Assembly (NCBI GenBank): GCA_013036095.1
Contig: JAAXCW010000001.1
Coordinates: forward strand, 186,001-250,000
DNA: 64,000 nucleotides
Direction: 5' to 3'
Source of the DNA: Vulcanimicrobiota bacterium
GTDB taxonomy: Bacteria > Vulcanimicrobiota > Vulcanimicrobiia > Vulcanimicrobiales > Vulcanimicrobiaceae
This document shows, piece after piece, positions 8,149 to 16,213 of this stretch. A program made the position numbers and the translations under genes. The notes under the pieces were generated by a model. The model was not told the origin of the DNA and searched no databases. It saw nothing but the letters and a program-made list of their open reading frames with translations. Within the stretch, counting starts at the first letter, position 1; each line of letters starts with the position of its first letter.

Positions 8149-8241
8149 ATCTTTTATGAACGCTTGGGGCGTCATGGCGGACGGGTTCGCCCAGCCCTAT
8201 GTGAAACCTTCGCCCTAGGCCGCGGTGTTTCGAAAGCGTAT

Positions 8242-8898
8242 ATGACCGCTCTCGCGCCGCTCCTGAGGGAGTACTGGGTGCCGGCTCCGGCACAAAAGAA
8301 AGCGGTGAAGCGGATCGGCGCTCCTGAGGCCGACCGCTTCGACAGCATCGTCGACGAATACGAGCGCCGGCTCTACGGCTTCGCCTTGCGCATGACCGGC
8401 AACCGCGAAGACGCCGAAGAGATCGTGCAAGATGCGTTTGTCCGCGCTTATCGCGCCCTTGCCAAAATGTCTCCCGAGCAGCGCGCCGAGTTGCGCCTGC
8501 AGCCGTGGCTCTACACCATCACTTTGAACGTCACGCGAAACCGCTTGCGTGGAAAGCGGCCGAGCAACGTCGCGCTTGACGCGCTGGCCGATCCCGACGC
8601 CCTGCTGCGCAGCTCCCGCCATGATGGCCCCGCGCAGCCCGAAAAAATCCTCGAACGAAACGCTGATATGGCGCTGGTGGAGCGGGCGCTCCTCCAACTC
8701 CCGATGCACCTTCGCGCCGCGGCCACGCTGCGGTTTATCGAAGGCCGCAGCCACCCCGAAATTGCTGAAATTCTCAACCAACCGATCGGAACGGTCAAAT
8801 CGCACGTGCACCGCGCAGTGCGCATTCTGCGCCGTATCCTCGGACCGCAAATCGGCAAAGTCGTGCCGGAAGGAGTCCCTGTCCATGCGATGTCGTGA
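8242..8898 (+). CDS. ECF-type RNA polymerase sigma factor
   Basis: The 218-residue protein contains sigma region 2 (FDSIVDEYERRLYGFALRMTG, then EDAEEIVQDAFVRAYRAL) and region 4 (ERALLQLPMHLRAAATLRFI, then IAEILNQPIGTVKSHVHRAVRILRR), with no region 3, which defines the ECF group. ATG 8242 is preferred because residues before it do not look like sigma sequence. The gene overlaps the downstream anti-sigma/AGT fusion by 14 bases, so the pair is probably co-translated. This is the canonical sigma/anti-sigma layout. The target regulon is inferred only through the partner: DNA alkylation damage is plausible. Confidence 0.92.
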   Translation: MTALAPLLREYWVPAPAQKKAVKRIGAPEADRFDSIVDEYERRLYGFALRMTGNREDAEEIVQDAFVRAYRALAKMSPEQRAELRLQPWLYTITLNVTRNRLRGKRPSNVALDALADPDALLRSSRHDGPAQPEKILERNADMALVERALLQLPMHLRAAATLRFIEGRSHPEIAEILNQPIGTVKSHVHRAVRILRRILGPQIGKVVPEGVPVHAMS

Positions 8899-9622
8899 AG
8901 TCGAAGCGCTGTGGGATGATATCCGCGAAGGAATGCCCCCGCTCCGCGCCGCCGTCCACACTCATCTGCGCGCGTGTCAACGCTGCCAGGATCTCTACGA
9001 ACAATACGAAGGCGTCGCTTACTGCCTGTCGTGCCTGCCGCAGCCCGAACCATCTTGCGATCTCGCCAAACGCGTGATCGAACACATTGCGACTCTGCAA
9101 AGCAAATACCGCGGCACGCCGATCGTCCTGACGTGGCTGCGCACGCAGATCGGACGCGTCTACGTTGGATACAAAGGCGACCGGATCGCGTTCATCGGCT
9201 TGGATCGCGGCGAAGGCCTCGAAAAAGTGCGCGAGCAGATCGAGCGCCGCTTGCACCGTCCCGTCGACAAGGGCCAAACTCCCACGTGGCTGCAAAAAAT
9301 CTTCGATGATTACTTCAAAACGTGGCGCGTTGACCAAAACAAAGTCGACATCACCGATCTGACGCCGTTCGAACAAGACGCGCTCAAAGCTGCCGCCAGC
9401 ATTCCGCCCGGTGAAGTGCGTTCGTACGCGTGGGTTGCGCAAACAATCGGCCGTCCGAAGGCGGCTCGTGCGGTCGGGCAGGCGATGGCGCGCAATCCGC
9501 TGCCGCTCTTCTTCCCGTGCCATCGCGTCGTCGATTCCCACGGCGAGCTGCACAATTACGGCTACGGAATCGAGATGAAGGCACGCTTGCTCAAGATGGA
9601 GGGCTATCGCCCGCAGCGCTGA
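8885..9622 (+). CDS. Zinc-finger anti-sigma domain fused to O6-alkylguanine-DNA alkyltransferase
   Basis: The 245-residue protein begins with a putative ZAS anti-sigma module: C3 and the HxxxCxxC motif H27-C31-C34 (HLRACQRC). Further cysteines at 47, 50 and 58 follow. From about residue 80 it is an AGT/Ogt: a small N-terminal domain (GRVYVGYKGDRIAFIGL), the winged-helix part LTPFEQDALKAAASIPPGEVRSY, arginine finger region RAVGQAMARNP and active site PCHRV with acceptor C212. The end NYGYGIEMKARLLKMEG is typical. The start at ATG 8885 has a strong GGAAGGAG site. Suicide alkylation of C212 could change the anti-sigma state, analogous to Ada where an AGT is fused to an activator. That function is inference; domains are seen. 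Confidence 0.88.
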   Translation: MRCREVEALWDDIREGMPPLRAAVHTHLRACQRCQDLYEQYEGVAYCLSCLPQPEPSCDLAKRVIEHIATLQSKYRGTPIVLTWLRTQIGRVYVGYKGDRIAFIGLDRGEGLEKVREQIERRLHRPVDKGQTPTWLQKIFDDYFKTWRVDQNKVDITDLTPFEQDALKAAASIPPGEVRSYAWVAQTIGRPKAARAVGQAMARNPLPLFFPCHRVVDSHGELHNYGYGIEMKARLLKMEGYRPQR

Positions 9623-9648
9623 ACGTCGCCTGAAATTAGTCCGCGGTT

Positions 9649-9816
9649 CCCTCAGAAATAGACGAACGAGGGCAAACAGCCGGACGGAGGAGGTGGTCAT
9701 CGTAAGTATCGATAGTCACAAACGTTTTCACACCATTACGATGAAAAGAGGTGCCGCCTCGTAGGCGGCAGCCAAGAACCACAAGTCCAGCCGGCTCGTA
9801 GGAGCCGGCTTTTTTT
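9649..9816 (+). ncRNA. Candidate structured RNA or leader with four tandem hairpins
   Basis: Four hairpins follow one another in a non-coding gap: CCCTC/GAGGG (9649-9653, 9668-9672), CATCGTAA/TTACGATG (9698-9705, 9736-9743), GCCGCCT/AGGCGGC (9753-9759, 9763-9769) and the terminator at 9789-9816. It could be a small RNA, the 3' end of the sigma/AGT transcript, or an attenuator leader of pcp. It matches no riboswitch consensus that I recognise. A 23-codon frame (GTG 9693) with GGAGG upstream overlaps it and could be a leader peptide. Confidence 0.5.
9789..9816 (+). terminator. Strong rho-independent terminator
   Basis: AGCCGGCTC (9789-9797), loop GTAG, GAGCCGGCT (9802-9810) and six T residues (9811-9816). 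A 9-bp perfect stem followed by T is a textbook intrinsic terminator. It lies only 19 bases before the pcp start, so it may also act as an attenuator. Confidence 0.85.
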
Positions 9817-9834
9817 CACCTAACCTTTTTAGCG

Positions 9835-10500
9835 GTGTCAAGTTCGGTTCTCGTGACGGGGTTCGAGCCGTTTGGCGGCAGCGACGTCAACCCCAGCGAA
9901 TTGGTCGCGCGCAGTCTGGAAGGGCGCCTCATCGCGGGGCGCCGCATCGTCGTGCGGGTTTTTCCGGTGGAAACGTCCGGCGTCGGCGACCGCTTACGCC
10001 AAGCATTTGAAGAGGAGCAGCCTGAGTTGGTCGTCTGCACGGGGCTCGCCGCCGGCCGCACCGCGGTCTCGCTAGAACGCGTCGCGGTGAACATGCTCGA
10101 CTTCGAGCAGCCCGATAATGCGGGTGAGGAGCGCACGAACGAGCCTATTCTGCGGGGCGGACCCGACGCGCGGCTCTCTCCCATGCCCATCGCCGAGATC
10201 GTCGACGCCTGGCAGCGCGAAGGCGTCCCGGGCTACGTCTCAAACTCGGCCGGCACCTATCTGTGCAATCAGATCTTATATGAGGCCCTCGGCATCGCCG
10301 AGTCGGTCTCGCCCCCGGTGACCGCCGGATTCATCCATCTGCCCTATCTCCCCGAGCAAGCCATTGCGGCCGGAGCTGGAAACAGTCCCTCGATGTCTCT
10401 GGAATTGATGAATCGCGCGATCGAACTGGCCATAGCCGCCACCATCCCCTCGATCGAAAGGCGCAACGCCGGCAGGCAAGCTGCGGCGGCCGGAGTCTAA
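9835..10500 (+). CDS. pcp: Pyrrolidone-carboxylate (pyroglutamyl) peptidase I
   Basis: This cytosolic C15 cysteine peptidase removes N-terminal pyroglutamate. The 221-residue protein has the diagnostic VLVTGFEPFGG start, the catalytic Glu region GLAAGRTAVSLERVAVN, the nucleophile in SNSAGTYLCNQILYEAL and the histidine in GFIHLPYLPEQ, completing the Glu-Cys-His triad. Length is normal for the family. The GTG start at 9835 has only a weak ribosome site, and a terminator lies just upstream, which fits attenuation or a very short leader. The PHP gene starts 11 bases after its stop. Confidence 0.93.
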   Translation: MSSSVLVTGFEPFGGSDVNPSELVARSLEGRLIAGRRIVVRVFPVETSGVGDRLRQAFEEEQPELVVCTGLAAGRTAVSLERVAVNMLDFEQPDNAGEERTNEPILRGGPDARLSPMPIAEIVDAWQREGVPGYVSNSAGTYLCNQILYEALGIAESVSPPVTAGFIHLPYLPEQAIAAGAGNSPSMSLELMNRAIELAIAATIPSIERRNAGRQAAAAGV

Positions 10501-10510
10501 GGAGAACAAT

Positions 10511-11926
10511 CTGAGCGACCCCCGCACCGCCGCCATCCCCGACGTTCACGGCCACGCTAAAGGCGAGCACAAACCGTTTGCCGAGGAACGTCCCATCGCA
10601 TACTCCGCACGTATGCTTTTCTTGTGGTTTTACCACGCGTGCCAGCGAGGATCGCCGCGCTTCCTGATGGTCTCCGACCATATCAACTACCTGACGTTCG
10701 AAGATCCGGGCGCGGTCAACACCGTCCGTCGCGCGCTGAAGCTGGCCGAAGCCGGCGACTTATACGGCGCGGCTGAAACCGCCGGCGTCGACGTCGCGCA
10801 CGCTGCCATCGTTTCCGAAGGCTTGCGCAAGGGCATGCGTTTTTCGATCGGCGCCGAGATCGACAACGATCCTCGCGCGCGCCCCGACGCGCAAAATATT
10901 GTCGACGCGATGAAGCCCGACGGCATGATCCGCTCGGTGCATTTTCTCACGATCGAACACCCGGAAAAGGGCGCCGACTGGTCGTGGCCTTTCGATAATC
11001 CCGAGTTCAAAGATCTCTTCGCCGTGGTCGGCACGCAAAAAGCGTGGGAGATGTACGTCGCCAAACTGATCGACGATATCGAGAAGCTGCCCGGACAGAT
11101 CGTCGCGCATATCTATGCGCCGGCGGTCTTCGGCAATTGGCCCGATATGAAACGGCTCGAGCAGTACGAAAACCGCGTGCTCGAAGCTTGTGTCGCGCGC
11201 GGCTTGGCAATCGAAATCAATACGCGATTCATTTACCGGGATAACCCGGCCGAACAAAAACAAAAATATCGCGACGCACTGTTGCGCCTCATGAAGAAAG
11301 CCAAGAACAAAGGTGTGGGGATTGCCGTCGGTTCGGACGCGCACAGCCCGAAAGATCAGGGCAGCGCCTTCGAGATCGTCCTCAAACTGCTCGACGAGGC
11401 GAAAATCAACGAGCTGGTCTTCCCGGTCGCGGGGCGGCTCGCGCGCGTCGCCCTGCGCGCCACCAAAGAACATCTACAAAAAGTGCTCTCGCGCGAACCC
11501 GCGGTTCAGGCTGGCAGCAGCATCAGCGGTTATGGACGCGCCGAGCTCGGCCTGCCCGAACGCAGCGAAGAGGAAGAGCGCATCCACCGCGGCGGACGCG
11601 TCAAGAAGGGGAAGAAGGCAGCCGTTGCGAGCAAACGCCTTGCGGCGCCGACGCGCATCGCCAAAAAGGCCGTGAAACCGCCGGCAAAAGCCGTGAAGGC
11701 CGCCGCGAAAAAGAAACCGGTCGTCAAAAAAGTTAGCCGCCCCGTGCTTAAGAAGGCCAAACCGGCGGCGAAGAAACCCGCGCCGAAAAAGCCAGCGGTC
11801 AAAAAAGCCGCGCCCAAGAAGAAAGCGGCCCCTAAGAAAGCCGCCAAAACTGCGCCCAAAAAACTTGCGGCCAAAAAAGCCGCGCCAAAGGCCAAAAAGA
11901 AAGCCCCAGTCCGCAAAAAACGTTAA
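10511..11926 (+). CDS. PHP-domain phosphoesterase with histone-H1-like basic tail
   Basis: The PHP metal motif DVHGHAKGEHKP lies upstream of the first ATG (10613), so translation must begin earlier. CTG 10511 has GGAGAA 5-10 bases before it and gives 471 residues. The PHP fold continues with MVSDHINYL, the HIYAPAVFGNW segment and GSDAHSPKDQG near the end. From about residue 361 the protein becomes a 110-residue Lys/Ala/Pro-rich tail (KKAAPKKKAAPKK type) like histone H1 or AlgP, probably DNA- or RNA-binding. The substrate is unknown. Runs of six A in the tail region could promote slippage. Confidence 0.8.
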   Translation: MSDPRTAAIPDVHGHAKGEHKPFAEERPIAYSARMLFLWFYHACQRGSPRFLMVSDHINYLTFEDPGAVNTVRRALKLAEAGDLYGAAETAGVDVAHAAIVSEGLRKGMRFSIGAEIDNDPRARPDAQNIVDAMKPDGMIRSVHFLTIEHPEKGADWSWPFDNPEFKDLFAVVGTQKAWEMYVAKLIDDIEKLPGQIVAHIYAPAVFGNWPDMKRLEQYENRVLEACVARGLAIEINTRFIYRDNPAEQKQKYRDALLRLMKKAKNKGVGIAVGSDAHSPKDQGSAFEIVLKLLDEAKINELVFPVAGRLARVALRATKEHLQKVLSREPAVQAGSSISGYGRAELGLPERSEEEERIHRGGRVKKGKKAAVASKRLAAPTRIAKKAVKPPAKAVKAAAKKKPVVKKVSRPVLKKAKPAAKKPAPKKPAVKKAAPKKKAAPKKAAKTAPKKLAAKKAAPKAKKKAPVRKKR

Positions 11927-11947
11927 CTGCTCCAAGGAGAGTTTGCC

Positions 11948-13999
11948 ATGCCGGACATTTCGCGCGTTCGTAATATCGCCATCGTCGGAACTCACCACGC
12001 CGGCAAAACGACGCTGGTGGAAGCGATTCTCTCGCACTGCGGCGCGACGAGCCGCAAAGGCGCCGTCACCGACGGCACGAGCACGACGGATTACGAGCCG
12101 GAGTGCATCGGCCACGCCCAGTCCACGACGGTCGGCTTCGCGCATTGCCCATCGGCAAGCTCAGGACAGGCGCTCGAGCTCACTCTGGTCGACTGCCCCG
12201 GCTTCATCGATTTCTTCGAAGAGACCAAAATTGCCGTAGCCGGCTGTGATGCGGCCATCATCGTGCTCGACGGTGAGCCGCTGCGCGTTCCGCAGACGCA
12301 AGCGCTGATCGATTTCATGGAATCGCGCAAGATGCCGCACTTGTTCGTGGTCAACAAGCTCGACCGGCCCGGCTCCGATTTCTACCGTACGCTCGACGCA
12401 CTTCAAGGCGCATACGGACGGCACGTGGTTGCCGAACAGCTGCCGATCGGCTCGGCGGAAAACTTTAACGGCTATGTCGACTTGGCCGACGGCAAAGCCC
12501 ACCAATACGACGGCACCGGTGAAAAAGATATCGACGTACCGGCCGACATGAAAGACCGCGTTGCCAAAGCGCACCTGCAGTTGCTCGAAGCGATGGCGGA
12601 TTTCGACGACCATCTCATGGAAGAGCTGCTCGAAGGCGTCGAGCCGCCGCTCGAAGAGGTCGAAAAAGATCTCTGCCTGGAATGCGCGCACGATCAGATC
12701 GTCCCGGTGTTGGTCGCCGCCGGACTTCCCGGCTATGGCGTTTCTGCGCTCGTGCGCGCGATGGAAAAATGGTTCCCTTCGCCCGCCGAGGCGCCGGTGC
12801 TCGATGCCGAAGGTTGTCCGATCGAATCGAAAGCCGACGGTCCCGTCATCGCGCACGTGATCAAAACCTCGATTCATCCGCAATCCGGAAAACTTTCGAT
12901 CGTTCGCGTCATCTCGGGCACGCTAAAATCCGACGCAACGCTCACAAACATCACCAAGGGTGGCGAAAAGGTTCGTTCCGGCGGACTCTACCGGTTACAG
13001 GGCAAGAAACAAGAACCCGTACCGGAGGTGGGCCCGGGAAGCATCGTCGGCATCGCGCGCATGGAAACCGTTGCCACCGGCGATACGCTGACTGAAAATA
13101 ATTTCAAAGTGCTCTTGCCGCGCGTTCCCGCCAACGAGCCCGTCTTCGCGGTAGCGATCCGTCCGAAAGAGCGGATGGACGAAGCTAAAATTTCTCAGAT
13201 GCTCGCGCGCATCGTCGACGAAGACCCGTCGCTGCGCTTGGAGCGCGCCCCAATCACGAACGAGCTATTGCTGCTCGGCAACGGAGAACAGCACGTAGCG
13301 ATTGCCGTCGAACGGCTCACGCGCAAATATAAAGTCGAGGTGGTTACGGCGCCTCCGATGATCCCCTACCAAGAGACGCTCACGGCCGGGACCGAAGTTC
13401 ACTCGCGCTATAAGCACCAAACCGGCGGCCACGGACAATTCGCCGACGTATGGCTGCGCTTTCAGCCGCAGGATCGCGGGCACGGCGTGACGTTCGAAGT
13501 GAAGATCGTCGGCGGCGTCGTTCCCCGCCAATTCTTTGGCGCGGTCGAAAAGGGCGTGCGCGAGGCGCTCATGCACGGCAGCGTCGGCGGATATCCTGTA
13601 ACGGACCTCCACGTCGTGCTCTTCGACGGCGCGTACCACGACGTCGATTCGAGCGAGCAGGCGTTCAAGACGGCCGCCGGCATGGGCGTGCGCGATGCGA
13701 TGCCGAAGTGCAATCCGGTCGTGCTCGAACCGATCGTGCACGTCGCCGTCACGGTCCCAACGAACTACACGTCCTCGGTGATACAGCAGCTCACGGGAAA
13801 GCGCGGGCAGATCCTCGGGATGAATCCCGCCGATAAGCCCGGCTGCGACACGGTCGAGGCCTACGTCCCACAAGTTGAATTGTCGCGATACATCACCGAA
13901 CTACGAACTGCCACACAAGGGCTCGGCACGTATTCCTGGCGGCACGAGCGCTTCGATCCCGTACCAGGCAAATGGTCTGCTCCGAAAGCTGCGGTTTAA
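11948..13999 (+). CDS. Elongation factor G-like translational GTPase (EF-G paralogue)
   Basis: The 683-residue GTPase has P-loop GTHHAGKT at 14-21, the G3 motif DCPG at 82-85, NKLDRPGSD for guanine recognition, and EF-G domains II to V (RYKHQTGGHGQFADVW and the KRGQILGMNP segment are typical of domains IV and V). It belongs to the EF-G-like paralogue group, not to the main FusA next to rpsG/tufA. Its role in ribosome rescue or recycling is inferred. It starts at ATG 11948 with AAGGAGAG upstream. Residues 67-75 are encoded by a fragment of the dispersed repeat family, in a surface loop just before G3. Confidence 0.9.
   Translation: MPDISRVRNIAIVGTHHAGKTTLVEAILSHCGATSRKGAVTDGTSTTDYEPECIGHAQSTTVGFAHCPSASSGQALELTLVDCPGFIDFFEETKIAVAGCDAAIIVLDGEPLRVPQTQALIDFMESRKMPHLFVVNKLDRPGSDFYRTLDALQGAYGRHVVAEQLPIGSAENFNGYVDLADGKAHQYDGTGEKDIDVPADMKDRVAKAHLQLLEAMADFDDHLMEELLEGVEPPLEEVEKDLCLECAHDQIVPVLVAAGLPGYGVSALVRAMEKWFPSPAEAPVLDAEGCPIESKADGPVIAHVIKTSIHPQSGKLSIVRVISGTLKSDATLTNITKGGEKVRSGGLYRLQGKKQEPVPEVGPGSIVGIARMETVATGDTLTENNFKVLLPRVPANEPVFAVAIRPKERMDEAKISQMLARIVDEDPSLRLERAPITNELLLLGNGEQHVAIAVERLTRKYKVEVVTAPPMIPYQETLTAGTEVHSRYKHQTGGHGQFADVWLRFQPQDRGHGVTFEVKIVGGVVPRQFFGAVEKGVREALMHGSVGGYPVTDLHVVLFDGAYHDVDSSEQAFKTAAGMGVRDAMPKCNPVVLEPIVHVAVTVPTNYTSSVIQQLTGKRGQILGMNPADKPGCDTVEAYVPQVELSRYITELRTATQGLGTYSWRHERFDPVPGKWSAPKAAV
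12146..12172 (-). repeat. Fragment of the dispersed repeat inside a coding sequence
   Basis: On the minus strand this stretch reads GCCTGTCCTGAGCTTGCCGA, which matches the core of the dispersed element (TCCTGAGCTTGTCGAAGG at 42051) with few changes. It is in frame in the EF-G paralogue, encoding C67-A75, and lengthens the loop before DCPG by about four residues relative to typical EF-G. Confidence 0.6.
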
Positions 14000-14006
14000 G
14001 AGAAAC

Positions 14007-15674
14007 ATGAAACATTTCGTCGTTGCCATTCTAGTCATCTCGATGCTCGCCGGCTGCACCAAAACCGGCGGCGGCGCAACTGCCGTCAACTCGCTCTCGT
14101 GTGGCGCGCCTGCCGATCCGCCCGCCGCCGGCACGACCCGCGGAACGCTGCGCATCTCGATTCAGCAAGACGTCAAGAACCTCAACCCGCTGCTGAGTTC
14201 GAACACGACCGATGGGATGCTCCAGTTCCTTGCCTTCTTGCCGCTGTTGCACGCGAATCCGAAGGGCGATCCGGTCCCTTCGCTTGCAAGTGAAGTGCCC
14301 ACACTCGAGAATGGCGGCATCAGCAAAGACGGCTTGACGATCACATACCACTTGCGCAAGAACGTGAAGTGGACCGACGGCGTCCCGGTCACGAGCAAAG
14401 ACGTGAAGTGGTCGTGGCAAGCGATCATGAGCAACAGCAACAACATCATTTCGCGTCACGGCTATGATTATGTTAAGAGCGTGGACACGCCCGACGACTA
14501 CACGGTCGTCCTGCACCTGACGCGACGGTTCTCGCCGATCATCAACACGTTCTTCGCCGACAGTGACCAGCCGTATCCGGTTGCGCCCGCGCATGTGCTT
14601 TCGAAGTATCCGAACATTAATCAGATCGCGTTCAATTCGGCGCCGACGGTCAGCGACGGCCCATTCAAATTCCAGCAGTGGGCGCACGGCGATCACATCA
14701 CCTATGTTGCAAACGACAACTTCTTCATGGGCAAACCAGGCCTCGCGAAGATCGTCATAAAGGTCGTCCCGGACGAAAACACGATGCGCTCGATGCTGCA
14801 GACGCACGCGCTCGATTGGATGTTCGAGGCGTCGCTCAGCAACTATCCGCAAGTCAAGAATATTCCCGGCGTTTGTTTAGCCTGGGTCGACGCGAACGGC
14901 TACGAAGACGTCCAACTCAACGTCGAGAAAGGGCAAATGCTGAACGACATGCACATCCGGCGAGCCGTTGCGTATGCGATCGACAAGAAGCGCATCGTCG
15001 ACACGCTGACGTTCGGGCAAACTCGCGTCGCGGTCGAAGACCAGCCGTTCTGGATGTGGTCGTTCTACCCGAACGTGCGGCAGTATCCGCCCAATATTCA
15101 AGCGGCGCGTAAAGAGCTCACCGGCGACGGCTACAAGCCGCGCGTTGCTGACGGCATCATGATGAAAAACGGCCAGCCGCTCACGCTGACCCTCGTCAGC
15201 AATAACAGCAACGTGACGCGGCGCAAGGGCAGCATCGAGATCCAGCAGATGCTTCACAAAGCCGGCATCATCGCCGACATCAAGTACTACCCCGGTGACA
15301 TACTCTTCGCGCCGGTCGGCGAAGGCGGCATCTTGCAAGGCGGTAAGTTCGATCTGAGTCTGGCCGGTTGGTATGCCGGGATCGATCCCGACGACGCTTC
15401 GCAGTATGCCTGCGCGAACGTGGCGCCCAAAGGCTACAACTACTCGCGCTACTGCAACCAGGATATGGAAGCCGCGCAGAAGATCGCGCTGAATAACTAC
15501 GATCGGCCTACGCGCAAGAAAGCCTACGACCTTATCCAAACCTATCTCGCGCGTGATCTCCCTGAGATCTTCATCTACGACCAGCGCGCGATGCATCCGA
15601 TCAGCATCAACTTCAAAGGCTTCGCACCCAACCCGGTGACCGAATCCTGGAACGCCTGGCAGTGGAGTATCTAG
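14007..15674 (+). CDS. ABC transporter oligopeptide-binding lipoprotein (SBP_bac_5)
   Basis: The 555-residue protein starts at ATG 14007 with a lipoprotein signal (hydrophobic FVVAILVISMLAGC, lipobox LAGC). It has the family-5 solute-binding signature: NLNPLLSSNTTDGMLQFLAFLPLL, YHLRKNVKWTDGVPVTSKDV and SDGPFKFQQWAHGD. Such proteins capture peptides, nickel or other solutes outside the membrane and deliver them to an ABC permease. No permease or ATPase is adjacent, so the partner must lie elsewhere. The stop overlaps the pyrE start by 13 bases. Specificity cannot be read from sequence. Confidence 0.9.
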   Translation: MKHFVVAILVISMLAGCTKTGGGATAVNSLSCGAPADPPAAGTTRGTLRISIQQDVKNLNPLLSSNTTDGMLQFLAFLPLLHANPKGDPVPSLASEVPTLENGGISKDGLTITYHLRKNVKWTDGVPVTSKDVKWSWQAIMSNSNNIISRHGYDYVKSVDTPDDYTVVLHLTRRFSPIINTFFADSDQPYPVAPAHVLSKYPNINQIAFNSAPTVSDGPFKFQQWAHGDHITYVANDNFFMGKPGLAKIVIKVVPDENTMRSMLQTHALDWMFEASLSNYPQVKNIPGVCLAWVDANGYEDVQLNVEKGQMLNDMHIRRAVAYAIDKKRIVDTLTFGQTRVAVEDQPFWMWSFYPNVRQYPPNIQAARKELTGDGYKPRVADGIMMKNGQPLTLTLVSNNSNVTRRKGSIEIQQMLHKAGIIADIKYYPGDILFAPVGEGGILQGGKFDLSLAGWYAGIDPDDASQYACANVAPKGYNYSRYCNQDMEAAQKIALNNYDRPTRKKAYDLIQTYLARDLPEIFIYDQRAMHPISINFKGFAPNPVTESWNAWQWSI

Positions 15675-16213
15675 GCTCAAACGAATCTCTTGGGCGGCTC
15701 CCCGATCTCAACTGGCTGCGTAAGATCATCGTTGAACGCGCGCTGACCCGCGGCGATTACATGCTCGCGGGCGGCACGCGCAGCGATTATTACATCGACA
15801 AGTTCCGGCTGTTTTCCGATCCTCACGTCTTGCGTCGGATTGCGCGGCTCTTCGTTCCGGTTATCTCCGAGGTGAATCCGGACCTCATCGGCGGCACCGA
15901 ACTCGGCGGCGTCGTGATCGCTACCGCCGTTTCACAGCTGGCGAACCTTCCTATGATCGCCGTGCGCAAAAAACCGAAAGGCTACGGCGCATTTGCGGGC
16001 GAGTATGTTGAGGGAGCCTACGAAGCCGGGCAGCGCGTGCTTCTGCTCGAGGACGTCGTCACCACGGCGCGCGAGTTGCTTGCGGCCAAAGATCGCCTCG
16101 AAGAACTGAAACTTCGCGTCACGTGTTGCGCCGTGGTCAGCCGCGGGCTCGCTCCCGTGCGTTCGCTTCTCCAGTTCTCACTTCCGCGCGGCGAGGCGAA
16201 GACCGAAAACTAA
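15662..16213 (+). CDS. pyrE: Orotate phosphoribosyltransferase
   Basis: The 183-residue type I phosphoribosyltransferase has the PRPP loop LLLEDVVTTARELLAA, a YYIDKFRL segment near residue 40, IGGTELGGVVIATAVS and RKKPKGYGAFAGEYVEGA, matching orotate PRTases of pyrimidine synthesis. It begins at GTG 15662 inside the end of the binding-protein gene. No other pyr genes are nearby. A purine PRTase is less likely given the RKKPKGYG loop. Its end overlaps the convergent Sel1 gene by four bases. Confidence 0.8.
   Translation: MEYLGSNESLGRLPDLNWLRKIIVERALTRGDYMLAGGTRSDYYIDKFRLFSDPHVLRRIARLFVPVISEVNPDLIGGTELGGVVIATAVSQLANLPMIAVRKKPKGYGAFAGEYVEGAYEAGQRVLLLEDVVTTARELLAAKDRLEELKLRVTCCAVVSRGLAPVRSLLQFSLPRGEAKTEN

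Noticed and set aside
8164-8241. Extended sigma factor start and an ECF autoregulated promoter (GAAACC ... TCGAAA)
   Set aside because: The extension is Arg/Gly-rich with no sigma features; the putative boxes are 19 bases apart, too far for the usual ECF spacing.
8549-8884. Long N-terminal extension of the anti-sigma/AGT fusion inside the sigma gene
   Set aside because: Low-complexity shadow of the sigma gene; the ATG at 8885 is preceded by GGAAGGAG and starts the zinc motif.
11600-11926. Lys/Ala-rich tail of the PHP protein as a separate H1-like gene
   Set aside because: No stop, start or ribosome site separates it from the PHP domain; it is one continuous frame.
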